The notes beneath the pieces are model-generated. The model saw only the letters and a list, made by a program, of their open reading frames with translations. It did no database searches and was not told where the DNA came from. From contig NC_047064.1 in NCBI RefSeq assembly GCF_902459465.1, positions 4,056,762 through 4,120,761 on the forward strand: 64,000 bases of DNA. The letters are read 5' to 3'. Positions 29,437-42,241 of the stretch are shown piece by piece (position 1 is the first letter of the stretch; each line of letters begins with the position of its first letter). The position numbers and the translations under genes were made by a program. Source of the DNA: Asterias rubens. Its lineage: Eukaryota; Echinodermata; Asteroidea; Forcipulatida; Asteriidae.

Positions 29437-32400
29437 ATGCACTCAAGAAGTGGTTTACCAACTCCAAGACCTCCTGATGACCGCAAAGGTGGTGATGAAG
29501 ATAAAAATGAAGGTCGAACGAGGAGGGTTTCTGGCGGGTCTTCGTCACCAAAGAAAGATTCCAGCAAAACGCTCGTTTCGCGACGAGGCGTTAAAAATAA
29601 GCAGTCCTCGCAAGAAGTCTCGGTTTTTGAACATGGCAATCGTGAACAGCACGCAATCCACAGCCGTATCGGCCAGAGCTCGTCCATCGAAGACTCCTAT
29701 TGGTCAAGGAATTGGAACTCTGAAGGCGGCAGACCTAAGCGCGAGAGAGCGTTAAGCGACCGACCCCAGTCTAAGCGGTTGCTCCATCGAGCATCGTTAA
29801 CTTCCGTAGGCGAGCTCATACCGTTTCAAAGAGCTCCGAGGGACGGCAGCTATGAGTCCAATCTACCTCATAGAAAGAAATCTGAAACTAAAAAGCAGAT
29901 CAAACCAGACGACAGAAAAGAATCATCCAATCATGAGCATAGAAGTAGTTCTAAAAGCAATGAGCCCCAAAGTTTTGATGCTGCCCCAAGCTCTTCTGTT
30001 GGAAGACAGAGGAGGCAGGGCACAAACCAATCAAGGGCAACTCATCTGAGAAACAAAGACCCCAAAGAGAACACAGTTCAGCCTTCAAGAAAGCTGAGTT
30101 CTGAAAAGGGTTCTGTAGCAGTAAACCCCAGGGAGCATCCTCAAATTGGTTCAGAGAGGAAAAATAGGATCACTGATACGAACAACAAAACAGAAGGAAT
30201 TGAATCTTCTGATGGACCTGGACTGGGAGTTTTAACTGGAGTTAGAAATAGTACCCCAAATGTAGCAAACTCTTTATTGCAACAACATGGCGGAGACAGC
30301 CTGTCGGCCCAGCGGTCTGCAGAAGAAGCTCCTCAGTCATCAGGAAGACATTCAACTTTCCAAAGCAGCCGCACTGTGTCGGTGAAGCATGGGAATGACG
30401 AAGAGAATAGCAATCTGATGGTAACTAAAGTCAATTCACCGTCTGCAGAGTTCAGACAAGCAGCAGGCCATCAGCAAACGAGGAATTCAGTTACACCCTC
30501 ATCCCAACCGACAGCGTCTGCATCAAACTCTCTCTCATCAACCAATCTATTACCTTTGAACTTAAACAACATCTCCAGCCCAGTACCAAGCACAACATCC
30601 GATGTTGGACATCCAGAGGAGACGAGTCCGAGACGACCAAATAGTGTTTTCCGTAGGGGGAGAGACTCAAATAGTATCTTGGAACCAAATCCTTCCCAAT
30701 CAAGTCAAGCTTTTACTTCTGTTCCTAATTCTACTACCATCAGGGAAAGTCCAAGAACAATAATGCCTCATCCTCCACCAATGAACACATCTCAAACAAG
30801 TGAAACGAGAAGGGATCGATCTTTGTCGGTGAATGATGATAGTACAAGTCCGAGAACAAACCTTGCACACCCTCCAAATGCCAACCTACCACCTTCCTTG
30901 CCAGGCGGTCCAAGTGCAACGTCTTCACAGCAGGGGAGGTTGAATCGATTTGGCAGAAGAGTGAGAGTTCCTTCTAGCTCTGAACCTCGGGAGAGTAGCA
31001 ACCACCCGGCCCAAGAAGAAATCCGTCTTAACACCTCTGCCGAGCAAACTCCGGAACCAGTAAATGAAACCTTTGAAGGAACTAATCGTCAGAGGTACAG
31101 ATTTTTTACTCTCTCACGGGACCTAGCCAATGAAGAAAACCAGAGGTCAGCCATCTCGCTTACGCCACATCGAGATGTCCTCTATGGTTCTACGTCACCA
31201 CCTCTGCTGCGGCGACACATGAGAACCCACTTTGACTCGGATCACAGAGAAACCTCTCGCACAAGCCAAGGATCTGTCGGCCTCAGAAGCAGCCTTGGAT
31301 CTTCCATCAGCGATGATGACCTTCTCAGAGAAGACTCCTTCCGTACCTCATCAGGAGGCCAGCCTGTTTTCTCGCCTGTCCTAAACTCCGGCCCTTCTCT
31401 TGACAGCTCTTTAGTTCAAAGACAGCATATACTCCATGCAGACGCCAGCATCTCTCCAAGAGAGATTTCCAGCCTAAACTCATCGCCAAGAGAGTTGTCT
31501 CGTCTTAGTTCATCCTCCAGGGAGGTTTCTCGTCTCAACTCATCTGCGAGAGAGCTTCCCGTTCTTAACGCCTCGTCGAGGTCTCAAATACGTACTAGAG
31601 GAGAACCGGACATTGCAAGCTCCTCAGACCAGGAGTACTTGACGTTTTCTGTCGATGAGGGACGTCTTGGTCGGGATGCGAGGAGGAGGTACCAGAACGA
31701 CCGTAATGATGCCATCCCACGCCTTCTACCTCAGAGAAGTCAAGAGACAAGTAGGGAGTTGTCCAGAAGCTCACAAATCATGAACGATGTCTTTGGATCA
31801 AACACTAATCAGATGTAAGTTGTTTAACATAAAATGTATTTGCTTTTTGAAAGTTTTATAAGACATCATAAAAAAACTAAGGACTTTTATCTAGGGAAAA
31901 TATACCCTTGGTTTTTTTGAGAAGCGTTACTGACAGTAACACTTCTCTTCGTAGATTCAAAATATACATAGGGGGATGAAAACTGATATCTTTTTAAACA
32001 TCCACCCTACTTCAAAGTGAAATTTTCTCAAATTTCTTTATACATGTCCTATTAAAAGCTGATGTATGTTTCTAACCGAAAGTTTTTATTGCCATTAACT
32101 TTAAAAGTGATTACCAGTCAGCTGAAGTTGAGGAATTTTTTTTCGCTTCGTGGATATTATTTTCTTCTCACTCATCTCTCCAAACCCAGGGCGTCTATCC
32201 AGGGCGACGCCAGTTCAGACCTCCAGGTGCCCCTCTTCGGCTCCCCATTATTTGCCCCTCTCGGCGTCCCCCCTGGAATGCTACTGAGTCTGCTGGTCAG
32301 GACACGCAGAGAGTTTGGACAAGAATTCATGGAGTTACTTCTAGAGGTATTACAGTTCATTCCGTTTAGTTAATTCTGGTTATGAAACCAAGGACTCTCA

Positions 32401-35400
32401 GAAAATCTAACTGGGTCACTGTACTAGCCAAGAACCCCATGGAGAGTAAACAAGGAAGTTTCAGTTTTAGATGTGGCTGGGAAACTCGCCCAGTCAGGTA
32501 GGGACTGGAAACCCAACTGATGCAACAACTTATACCTTGTGTTGTACTTGTTGTTCTTATATTGTTGAGATCGAATAAATTATAATAATTATACCAGGTG
32601 GTCAGGTTGGTGTAGTGGTACTTTACCTCGCCATTTACCTCGCTGACATTTGTTAGAATCACACTTGGGGCAATATGCAGATGATTTCATATTTAGAGCT
32701 GGCACATTTCATTCACAATCCCAGTTCCCACTTTGTTGTTAACTCTCCACAATTTCTCAAAATTGTTAAGTCCTCCAAACAAGTCACATTCTAGGCATTT
32801 TCTTATCTATTCACAAAGTCCTCAGTATTTTACTCTCACAAGAAAAAAAGAAGAAAACAATTTATTATTTTCTCCCATTTCAGAATATGATGCTAAACGT
32901 CTTGGCACATCATCTCTTTGAGACGGATCTCCAAGGCAACGATGATGGCATCAATGGTGCTCCCCCACCAGCAACTCAGGCCATCATTGACAATCTTAAG
33001 GAAACTCCTGCTCTGGAGATGCATATAGGTAAGTACAAGAGGATGACCTCAGAGACGAAGTCTTCACAATTTATATTTTCATCACCAGTGAAAAATCTTG
33101 TATATATTATTGTTAAACATTTTGAATCCTTTTAATCAAACCATAAATATTTCCATTCTTCTTGATATTAATTCTGTTAATCTGTCTGACAACGCCTATT
33201 CGGAATTGCAGCTGCGCATGTCTGTTACTGCTGACAACGCAATTTGTTTCTCTCCCGTGACCTTTTGACAATACCCGCTGGTATTGTCAAAAGGTCATGG
33301 GAGATATACCAATGGACCCTTCCCATGAAATATGCTAATTACATTCACGCATGCATACAGACCCTGTTGGTTGGCAAACGCCATAGAGTTGTGCACTAAG
33401 CAGACGCGCAATCGCGTCTGCGTCACGCACCCATTAGCCGTGTACAAAACAGCGCAATGTTCCCTCATTTTGGGAAGGGTCTATTGTCTTGTCAGCAGTG
33501 ACAGACATGCGCAGCTGCAATTCCGAATAGGCTTTATCAGTAGACATAGTGTTAGCCAGAGGGGTGTCTTTGTTTCTTTGGACACCCGGTTTTATCTGTC
33601 ATTTAAATGTAGTGTATTTTAAGTGAATATTAAAAACCCTGTCAGTAGATCAATGCCAGCTTTATTTTCCCCAGTGTGGGATAATATAGTTTTTATCGTA
33701 GGTCATATCTAAATCGGTGGCTGCAGCTATGGCTACGACTGTTATTAAGAGCGTTGCTAAGGATGTAGGCCTACTACAGTTATAAAATGCATGTTGAGGC
33801 AGAGTGTAGCCATAGCCGTAGATAAAGCAGCCAATTCTGACTCGGCCTCATCTTACCTTATCTTATGCAATATGTGTTTGTGTTTCTTTCCCATTAACCA
33901 TTTTCATTAGCTCCAACGCTTATGAATCTGTATCTATTTTAAGCCCGAGACTGATAATTTGGAGTCATCCACAGGGTTTGATGATATTGAATGGTCTGAT
34001 TAAGGGTTGACTGTTTGCTGTGTAGCATTTGACACATGATACCATATTGTACATGTAGGCAGGCATAGTGTATCTATTACTCAAAACTATAGTAGCTGAT
34101 GTTAGGGAAGGTTCACATTTGGTAACTACGCAAAACAAATCTTAACTTGAAAAACTGACTCGGTAATGAGCATTGGAGAGCTGTTGATAGTATAAAACAT
34201 TGTGAGAAACGGCTCCCTCTGGAGTAGCATAAATTTTGAGAAAGAGGTAAATTCTCACTAAAATAATAAAAGACTTTTAGCCAGAAGTCTTTTATTCCTA
34301 TCTGAAAGCACACAAATTCGTCAAACAAGGGTGTTTTCTCTCTCATAATTTTCTCACAACTTCGATGATCAATTTAGCTCAAATTTTCACAGGCTTGTTA
34401 TGTTATGCTCATGTTGGGATACACCAAGTGAGAAGACTGGTCTTTGACAATTACCAAACGTGTAACTTCCTTTTAAATGGTCAGTAGAATGGTTGACTGT
34501 ATAGTATAAGCTTGGGTGATATCAATTTATTTTATTCACGATATATCGCCGACAATATATCGCGATATTCGATATAATCGCGATTATTTAAATTTGACAT
34601 CATCAGTCTTCAAACTCCCAGTGAAAGTTGTAGAAGAGACAGTCATAGCATAAGAGAGGTGTTCTAATGACCTATTCTCCTGGTTTTACTCCAAATCTAT
34701 GGGGTGCAAGATGTCTCAGCTAGAAGATACACCCCGCTATTGCGATATTTAATCGATATCGCGATATTTCGAATAAAACCAAATCGATCCGATATCGAAA
34801 TCGTTTCCAAGTTAGTATCGCGATATTTGATAATATCGTGATATCGCCCAAGCTTAGGTTAGTATACATTTTTCTCCAGTTATATATTGCAGGCTGGCAA
34901 GAACAGTGTTTAATTGTACAACTGTGACCAGCCAAACAGATAGGCCTATGGGATATAGTAGATATATTCTTAGACATTACTGCAAGGCCTTTGTTTTGGG
35001 TTTTCATAATGCTTTTTCTATTGTAATGTTTTTGACTATTGTAATATTTTAACGATTGTGAATTATGTCGCAGTTCAGCATTATGCTGCGATGACATTTA
35101 AACAATCAATTAACCATAAACATGATATTTTTGAAACCAACAGCCAAAGAAATGAAGTGTTCCATTTGTCACAGCGAGTACGAATTCTACGAGACTCTAG
35201 CTGAGTTGCCATGTACACATTTCTTCCATCCAACCTGTGTGGCTGTTTGGCTCAAGAAGGTAAGCTTCATTCAGAGTAATCATAGACACTAAACCAATGT
35301 TTGTATGAGAGAGATTAGCTGTTGGGCTCGGTGGTTGTATCCTCTTGTTGGAGTTTGTCGACTTCCCCTGATGGGGGAAGATCATCTGAACAAACAAATG

Positions 35401-36123
35401 TCCATTTGACACTTGCATGAAATACATTTTCCTCATATTGACAATTGATAACTATTTTATTGTATCACTCCATTAAACTTTTTTGCAACTTAATCATACA
35501 CTTAAATAACTAGCATGACTTCAGTTAAGCCTGGATTCACACTTTGGTGATGCTATAATTGGTATCAATGTTTTTTTGACACAAGAAAATTCACTTCTCT
35601 TTCACTTAAAGGCAGTGGACACTATTGGCATAAAACCTTACTTTGTAATGAGTTATAGGGAGAGGTTGATGGTATAAAACATTGTGAGAAACAGCTCCCT
35701 CTGAAGTGATGTAGTTTTCGAGAAAGAAGTAATTTTCTACAAATTTGATTTTGAGACCTCAGGTTTAGAATTTGAGGTCTCAAAATCAAGCATCTGAAAG
35801 CACACAACTTTGTAAGACAAGGGTGTTTTTCTTTCATTGTTATATCGCAACTTCGATAACCAATTGAGTTAAAATCTTCACAGGTTTGTTATTTTATGCA
35901 CATGTTGAGAAACAAGTGGGAAGACTGGTCTTTGACAATAATAGTGTCCAGTGTCTTTAAGAAGTATGAACCAGGCTTTAGGATGTAGCCCTCTATAGTG
36001 GGATTTCTCGCAATCGATACTGATTTACAATTTGTAGTCTGACTTAACTTTTTATTTTAATTTAACATCCAGTCTGGTACCTGCCCTGTTTGCCGATTTG
36101 ATTTGACATCACCAACTAAATGA
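29437..36123 (+). CDS. RING-H2 E3 ubiquitin ligase, Praja-like
   Basis: Five coding exons fit by phase: 29437-31814, 32190-32346, 32884-33028, 35144-35259 and 36073-36123, giving 948 residues. The first exon (792 codons) is Ser, Arg, Pro and Asn rich with no folded domain, and has an 11-residue repeat (SPRELSRLNSS type) near residues 670-720. Exons 2-3 encode a conserved-looking helical stretch (PGMLLSLLVRTRREFGQEFM) and PPATQAIIDNLKETPAL. Exons 4-5 encode the C-terminal RING-H2: CSICHSEYE, ELPCTHFFHPTC, WLKKSGTCPVC, with all eight zinc ligands. Praja and related ligases share the disordered N-terminus and C-terminal RING; such proteins ubiquitinate substrates with UBE2D-type E2 enzymes. The ATG follows a TTTTCTTGTGCAG acceptor, so an upstream non-coding exon is likely. 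PJA1/PJA2 orthology is not proven. Confidence 0.85.
32597..32690 (+). mobile_element. tRNA-derived SINE fragment
   Basis: TGGTCAGGTTGGTGTAGTGG resembles a tRNA A box and GTTAGAATCACACTTGGGG a decayed B box 40 bases later. It lies in intron 2 of the Praja-like gene. Confidence 0.4.
33195..33531. mobile_element. Foldback MITE with about 40-bp terminal inverted repeats, nested
   Basis: It starts CCTATTCGGAATTGCAGCTG, continuing GCGCATGTCTG, and the right end is the exact inverse (CAGCTGCAATTCCGAATAGG). Inside lie a hairpin (GACAATACC / GGTATTGTC) and a second element at about 33313-33481 (TGGACCCTTCCCATGAAATA to GGGAAGGGTC) that also occurs alone at 62367-62594. It is in intron 3 of the Praja-like gene. 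Confidence 0.85.
34102..34476. mobile_element. TTAA hairpin MITE, family 2
   Basis: It runs from GTTAGGGAAGGTTCACATTT to CCAAACGTGTAACTTCCTTTTAA. It contains the hairpin AAAAGACTTTTAGCCAGAAG family signature. Confidence 0.8.
34507..34856. mobile_element. MITE rich in ATATCGCGATAT words
   Basis: Ends are TAAGCTTGGGTGATATCA and TGATATCGCCCAAGCTTA, inverted to each other. Both subterminal zones are packed with GATATCGCGATATT-like words. About 350 bp, in intron 3 of the Praja-like gene. Confidence 0.8.
35321..35399 (+). mobile_element. SINE-like element with AAAC tail
   Basis: GTTGGGCTCGGTGGTTGTAT to GGGGGAAGATCATCTGAACA, ending in AAACAAA. It is the same family as the sequence preceding the giant AAAC/AAGC microsatellite. 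Confidence 0.55.
35606..35960. mobile_element. TTAA hairpin MITE, family 1
   Basis: TTAAAGGCAGTGGACACTAT start and AGTGTCCAGTGTCTTTAA end. About 30 bp are missing near the left end (the TAATTACTCAAAATAAT part). Confidence 0.85.
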
Positions 36124-36357
36124 GACTCAATGGTCAGGGACGTCGCCATGGCTTCACCTCTTCCTTAAGATGCTCACTTCAGCATCAGTTATTCTCAGAT
36201 TTGCTTCAAGGCACTATACTAGACAGGACGCATTGTCTTGGTTTGAAACTGGATGCCTGGTCAGGGTTGACAAAATGCAAATGCATGAAGCCCCATCACC
36301 CACCATAGCAACTGTTTAATGGCAGATTGGTAAGATAACCGTATTTGTGATGCTTAT

Positions 36358-36655
36358 CGTTGGTACCACATGGTTTGCACGGTACCAATATAGGTAGCAC
36401 CAATCTAATGGTTGGTACCACATGGGATGTTGGAACCACATGGATGGTACCACACAGTACCTTGTGGTTGGTACCACGAACGATACCATATGGATTATTG
36501 ATGGTACCACATGGATGGTACTACATACATGTAGATGGTACCATATGGGTAGCACTTAGTGTAACATGGGTGGTACCATGTTGATTATGGATGGTTCCAC
36601 ATGAATGGTACCACATGGGTAGTACCGGGGTACCGAATGGTTGGTACCACATTTG
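36358..36655. repeat. Degenerate GGTACCACATGG repeat cluster
   Basis: At least fifteen variants of GGTACCACATGG occur in about 300 bp with irregular spacing, some on each strand because GGTACC is its own complement. Confidence 0.85.
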
Positions 36656-37317
36656 ATACTGCAACATTCCAACAACCTCATCAGTTTAATTCATAATTGT
36701 AGATCAAGTATCGGAAAATCAAGTATCGGTAGATAGATCAAGTATCGGTATTGTGAAATTTTTTTTAGTTGTTTGCTGTGTGACTCTACATTCTAGAGTG
36801 AACTTAATATTCTTGTCACGTTACTTTGAATCCTTGTCGACAGAAACTGTTCCACATTTGATTATAATGCACAGTAATGTTCAGGGTTTTCTGATATTGT
36901 TTGACATGTTTGAAGATAAAGTGACACAACCAATTTTTAAAAACAATTGCACGAACCAATGCACGTTCACTTTTATATAAAAAAAAAATAGTCTGATTTT
37001 TATTGGACATCAAATTTTACTAGTGGCTATAATGTTGGACAAAGTTATGTGGACGCTGTATCATGCATTTCTGGAAATAAAAATATACAAATATTTGTTC
37101 ATGTTTTTATTGTGCGAGATTCTTTAAAGAATTTGTCTAACATCCCGGTTTTAAAGTTACATTCCATCACCATTCACTTTAACAAAAAATTGGGATTTCA
37201 AGTAGATTTTCAAGATGTTTACACATTTGTTTTCCAATCACTGATCAGTTGCACAATTATTTGGGAATCATTTTTGGCTCAGTGAATTCTTTCCCTGCCT
37301 TTCGCCTGCTTGGACCC

Positions 37318-37672
37318 TGGGGCCAACTTCATAGAGATGCTTGCACCAAATATAGCTCGCTTATTTTTCACTAGTCTTGGTGCAAGACGTTTCTCGTTTT
37401 CCTTTCACGCACACCGCAGCCAAGTCACAGACAGCGCCCTGCACCGACTCACCTGACTTAGTCCACTCACCGCCCCGGAGAAACTTTACTGGCCAAAATT
37501 TCATGCCATATACATTGCTTGTGACTGGTATTTACATGTAGCTGTTGTTTACCTTAGCATAACAATTGAGTGGAGTCTTGACCGGTAATCTGATTTTACT
37601 AAGCAATGATTTTTTTTGCTTTTTTGGAAGCAAAATTTTTTGCTTAAGCAGCTCTATGAAATTGGGCCCTGG
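37318..37672. mobile_element. Foldback MITE, GGGCCCAATTTCATG family
   Basis: Ends GGGGCCAACTTCATAGAGAT and AGCTCTATGAAATTGGGCCC are inverted; both have TTGCTT/AAGCA next to them. Confidence 0.65.
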
Positions 37673-37728
37673 TTCAATTTCAACGTCAGACTTGGGACTT
37701 GCATGTGAATTAGGTTTTCAGTCCCTAC

Positions 37729-37912
37729 CAGGGCACATTTTCATAGAGCTTCTTAGCAGGAAAGAAATGCTCAGCTTAACAAAGTCTGCTTAGCATGAAA
37801 TGAAAAGGATACCAGTTATCAATTGTAGATTGGTAGCTTGGGTGGTAACCTTAAGGACAATATTGTTGTGCTTAGCTTGTTAATGTAGCAGCTGTATAAA
37901 ATTGGGTCCTGG
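37729..37912. mobile_element. Foldback MITE, GGGCCCAATTTCATG family
   Basis: Ends AGGGCACATTTTCATAGAGC and GCTGTATAAAATTGGGTCCT are imperfect inverted repeats. Confidence 0.55.
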
Positions 37913-38761
37913 TTGCATAGTTTTTCCCAATTTGGGGTTTTCCTCCCAATTTGGGGTTTTCCTCGCACATCTAAAACTGAACATTTCGTCTTGTTTCCTA
38001 TGCATCCTGTTATTGGCTCTAATTGTACTTTTGGATGTGTAATTAATAAGAAAGGATCCTTATTGTATCAGGAACAATGAACACTATTATGTTGGATTTT
38101 ATCCTTGAAATCAAAATCATGTATATCTTTTTCAACATGAATAAAAACAGTAATTTTTTTATAGTGCACAAATTAACTTTTTGTACACACTTTTTACTCC
38201 TTGAGATTTGTGTGTGATTTGATGTGTAAAGGTACTTTTACTACCATCGAATGTGTTTATGTTGTGAAGGTGTGTGAATTCCCAAATACCAGTTGAAATA
38301 TATTATATTTATGCACTTTTTAAAACATGTACATAATGTGTAAAGTAATATTTAGAACTCTGTGCTGTGAAATAGTTTCTGTTTTGGTTAATGCAGGCAT
38401 ATGATGCCATATTTATTTGCCCTAAAGATTGAGAGAAGGCTAGATAGAAATATTATTTTGTGATGAAGAGATGCCTTGGAATTGACTGCCAGTTTGAAGG
38501 ATTTGGTTACTTTTTCAAAATGTCCATAGATTTACTGAGGTGCTGTAGTTTTTGAGAAATGAGTAACAAAATGTCACTTTAGCCTGTGAAAGAATCAATT
38601 TTGTGCTCTAATGTTAGAATCTGTGCAGGCTAGACTTGCAGTCTTTTTCTGAAGAAAAGGCACAAAATTCTTGATGTCAATTTATAAAGTTAAATGTAGG
38701 GTCGCACTTTGGCAAAAACAAACATTATTAACTTACTTTGTGAGATACATTATTGATCTGT

Positions 38762-39133
38762 TTAAAGCCATTATACACTTTCGGTAAACAGTATTGTCCA
38801 AGTCCCACACATTGTGTATCACGACTTTTATATAAAATAAACCTGTCAAAATTTAGGCTCAATCCGTCATCGGAGTAGGGAGAAAATAACGGGAAAACCC
38901 ACTCTTGTTTCCGCACGTTTCGCCGTGTCATGAAATGTGTTTACTATAAATCCGTAATTCTCGTTGTCGAGAATTGATAATTGTTTTAATGTTTTCTCAA
39001 AAAGTAAAGCATTTCATGGAGTAATATTTCAAGAGAAGTCTTTCACCATTACCTTCTGTAAACCCTGTAAATTATTTGTAACTCTGTGAACTTTTTTGTT
39101 TTTGTCTGTACCGAAAGTGTATAACGGCTTTAA
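38762..39133. mobile_element. TTAA hairpin MITE, family 3
   Basis: Ends are TTAAAGCCATTATACACTTT and the inverse GAAAGTGTATAACGGCTTTAA, with a signature interior (TCCGTAATTCTCGTT, AAAAAGTAAAGCATTTCATG). Other copies are at 46602 and 47911. Confidence 0.9.
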
Positions 39134-40280
39134 ACTTTTATGAGTAAGGATTCCCTTCAAAGAAAATTCACATTTGATCTGAATTTATAAGTTGAAGGTT
39201 GAGTCATACTTTGGTAAGCAAAAAAAAATGACTTACTTGGTGTGTGATGCACTGTAGCTGTTAAAACTATTTTGAAAAAGGATTCCTTTCGAAGTATTAT
39301 GGTTTGGATAATTTTACACCCCAAAACATGAATCCAAAAAACGATAACTGTTTCTCTGATTTTGGAGGGTTGGTTGCAAATTCAAATTTCCGTGTTGTCC
39401 TAAATAATGTGGTGAGAGATGCGGTTGATACCAGCTAGCTGTCACCTCACTGAATGTGGATTGATTTGATATTCTCTGAAGAAAAAAAATTGAAAATTTT
39501 GTTTGCCATTTACTCAGCAAGTAGACAGTGTATTCAGCTTAGACTTTCACAGGTGATTTTTATTGTATCTTTTATGATAATGCTGCCTATGACTCTACCT
39601 TTAAGATTGAAATATCTGCAAGACTTGCAGTCTTTTGTGAAGCAAAGGGGCAAAACATTTGTAGTGAATATTTGTAAGAAAGCACATCTGACCTCAAATT
39701 TGAAGTTTTTATGTGTATACTCAAACACTGCTCCTCATTATTTGGTGTACACTATTCACCCTTTAATATTTCTACAGGTAAAATTTACTCAAGTATGTAT
39801 GAGGAACTTTGTGTTTAGAGGTTGTTGTTGCCCATTCCTCAGTGCTTGGGTTTTTGTTTTCATAAAGTTGACTTTCACACTTTTAATTTGTGTTACATGT
39901 ATAAGGCAGGCTCAAAAAGCCTTTAAAAAATAGTTTGAAAAATATACTGTAAATTTGTGTATAAGAAAAATATTTAAAACATATTTTGAACGTATAAATA
40001 ATGTAAAACACAGAGAATTTAGTGACTTATGTCGAAATTTTATTCAAAGAAAAAATATTTTGTTACAAATATTATTAGCACAATGTCTGAACACTCTTGT
40101 ATTAAGAATTTATAATGCCCACAATTACTAATCCATAATTGAGAAGAGTTTTTTTTTTGAAAAAAAATAACTTAATCTGATTGAAATTGATGATTTGGTG
40201 CACTGTGTGGAAGGAACGGACTGCACTTATTTGATTGTGCCCATAAAATACAAAAGTGGTGCAACAAACCTGCCGTTGAT

Positions 40281-40415
40281 TTCACCAAACTCTTCCCAAC
40301 TTAGGATTAATCCTAGGACTTGGGACGAGTTAAGTTCCTTATTCATAGGCGTAGGACCAATCCTAAGTTAACTCATCCTAACTCGAGATTGGTTTAATCC
40401 TAGCGTTTTGTGAAA
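40281..40415. mobile_element. Short foldback element with AACTTAGGATTAATCCTA core
   Basis: ATTTCACCAAACTCTTCCCA at the left, TTTTGTGAAAAATTGGCTGC at the right; the inner GACTTGGGACGAGTTAAG and AACTCATCCTAACTCGAG are inverted to each other. Confidence 0.6.
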
Positions 40416-40717
40416 AATTGGCTGCAGATTATTTGTGTGCTTGTGTTAGTAACGTTTAAGTTTAGGGTAGGAAAGTACACTAGGGGTGGAGGAACATAAG
40501 GGTGGGGGGGGGGTGTCAGAACATAGGTATGTAAGGTCAAAGGAGTGTTACCATATTTTGTTATAAGCATGATCTGCTGTACATGATTGAAGCAAAAACA
40601 GAATCCATCAAACAAATTACTTTTACATAATATATCCTCATGTCAGTGTTAAAGCAAAACAAATGATCAAAATTTAATTTTTTGACAAGTAGGTTTTTCA
40701 AAGGGCACAAAAAAAAT

Positions 40718-41057
40718 ATTAACTTAAAATTTGACTTGGTAATGAGCATTGGAAAGCTGCTGATAAAACATTGTGGGAAACGACTCACTATGAAGTAACA
40801 TAGTTTTTGAGAAAGAGGTAACTTCTCACTAAAATAATAAAAGACTTCTAGCTAGAAGTCTGACATCTAGCTAGAAGTCTTTTATTCTTATCTGAAAGCA
40901 CACACATTCGTCCAACAAGGCTGTTTTTTCTTTCATCATGTTCGTGCAACTTCGATGACTAATTGAGCCAACATTTTCACAGGCTTGTTATGGTTATGAT
41001 GGGATACACCAAGTGAGAAGACTTTGACAATTACCAAACATGTACCTTCCCTCTAAA
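40718..41057. mobile_element. TTAA hairpin MITE, family 2, left end decayed
   Basis: Interior blocks of family 2 are present, including the AGACTTCTAGCTAGAAGTCT hairpin (here duplicated). It ends AACATGTACCTTCCCTCTAA. Confidence 0.8.
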
Positions 41058-41582
41058 TAGTGTTTTCCAGTTTACTTTTCTATATTGCAATATTATTAAT
41101 TGAAAAGTAGAAAACACTTCATCATCTTAAAAATCTCCTCACCTGATTTGTTCATTTTATCAATTGCAGAATTTGTTCTAACTGTTAACATCAAATAATC
41201 AACATCAAAAACAATTAATACTTGTGCGGTATCAAATAATTTCTCCATGATTTGTCCAATTCGTTGGTGCACTTTGTTATTGTATTAAATGAAACTAAAG
41301 CACTTCCATTCAGGACTATGATTGTATTTTTTTGTTTTGTGCCCAGTGCCGTGATTTTCAAGTTTATCTTTGTGACGAGGTTATCTTATGCTACATGTAG
41401 CATGAAGAGCTGCGTTTAAAACCACAGCACTGATGGATGTGATGCTCTGACAGGCTTCTTAACCAAACCACTGCACCCACAGCGGTTGTCAATATGCCAT
41501 GTGCTTTGCCTTGGTGCCCCGTGTAAGGTTGCAATACTGTACAAACCCTCACAAAGGTGCCCCTTCAAGGCCACTGTGGTTT

Positions 41583-41900
41583 TTCATGGGAAAACCTAAT
41601 AATAATAATAATAATATCAAAGTCTTATATAGCGCACGTATCTACCAAACAAGGTACTCAAGGCGCTGAGTATATACAAAATTTCAGAAAGATAGGTTAT
41701 TGCAGTGATGAATTCTGCGACCCAATTATTTAGCACCTTATAAGGGTTTACAAGGTGCTGCGCCGCATTAAGCAGCCACAACCAGGAACACCGGGGCGAA
41801 CCCCTTCTCTTTTTGATAAGTGCACTGGGTTCTTTTACATGCGTTACACAACACATGGGACCAACGGCTTTACGTCCCACCCTTCGGCACAGGGGGAAGT
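41583..41900 (-). mobile_element. LINE 3' end fragment
   Basis: Reverse complement of a LINE-like 3' region: GAGAAGGGGTTCGCCCCGGT, GGCGCTGAGTAT side, TACCTTGTTTGGTAGATACG, GCGCTATATAAGAC, then an ATT repeat. It matches 63640-63930 and part of 51180-51306. Confidence 0.75.
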
Positions 41901-42241
41901 CCTAGCTAGGCAGGGAAGTCCAGGGCATGCAAGCACTACTTTTTGGACTGGGTGTGGAGGATTGTATAGTCTTTTTTGTCAATGCTCTTCCTGTTAACGT
42001 AGTTGCTGATATCGCAACACATACGATTGGAGAAGAGATATCGGTGTGGCTCTTGAACCAGATTCATAGAATTGCTCAGTCCCTCCAGAGCCAGTCAATG
42101 TTTCAGTATTGACGGATCGCTGAAAAGGTGCCTTCTTCAACGTTGTCGCTGCTGCCAATGACCATAGCCAGAGCTGAACTCGCTTGACTCGGACAATACC
42201 CAGGCTTTCTTATTTCAAGATGATCAAACTTGATTTTGAGC

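Larger units (their letters stand above)
36124..38761. other. Probable 3' untranslated and downstream region of the Praja-like gene
   Basis: It holds a GGTACCACATGG repeat cluster (36358-36655), two foldback elements (37318-37912) and AT-rich sequence. Candidate AATAAA signals lie near 37076 and 38141. No coding exon seen. Confidence 0.4.
39134..41582. other. AT-rich intergenic region
   Basis: No coding exon recognised. It holds a foldback element (40281-40415) and a family-2 MITE (40718-41057). The plus frame at 39454-39933 has no recognisable domain. Confidence 0.35.
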
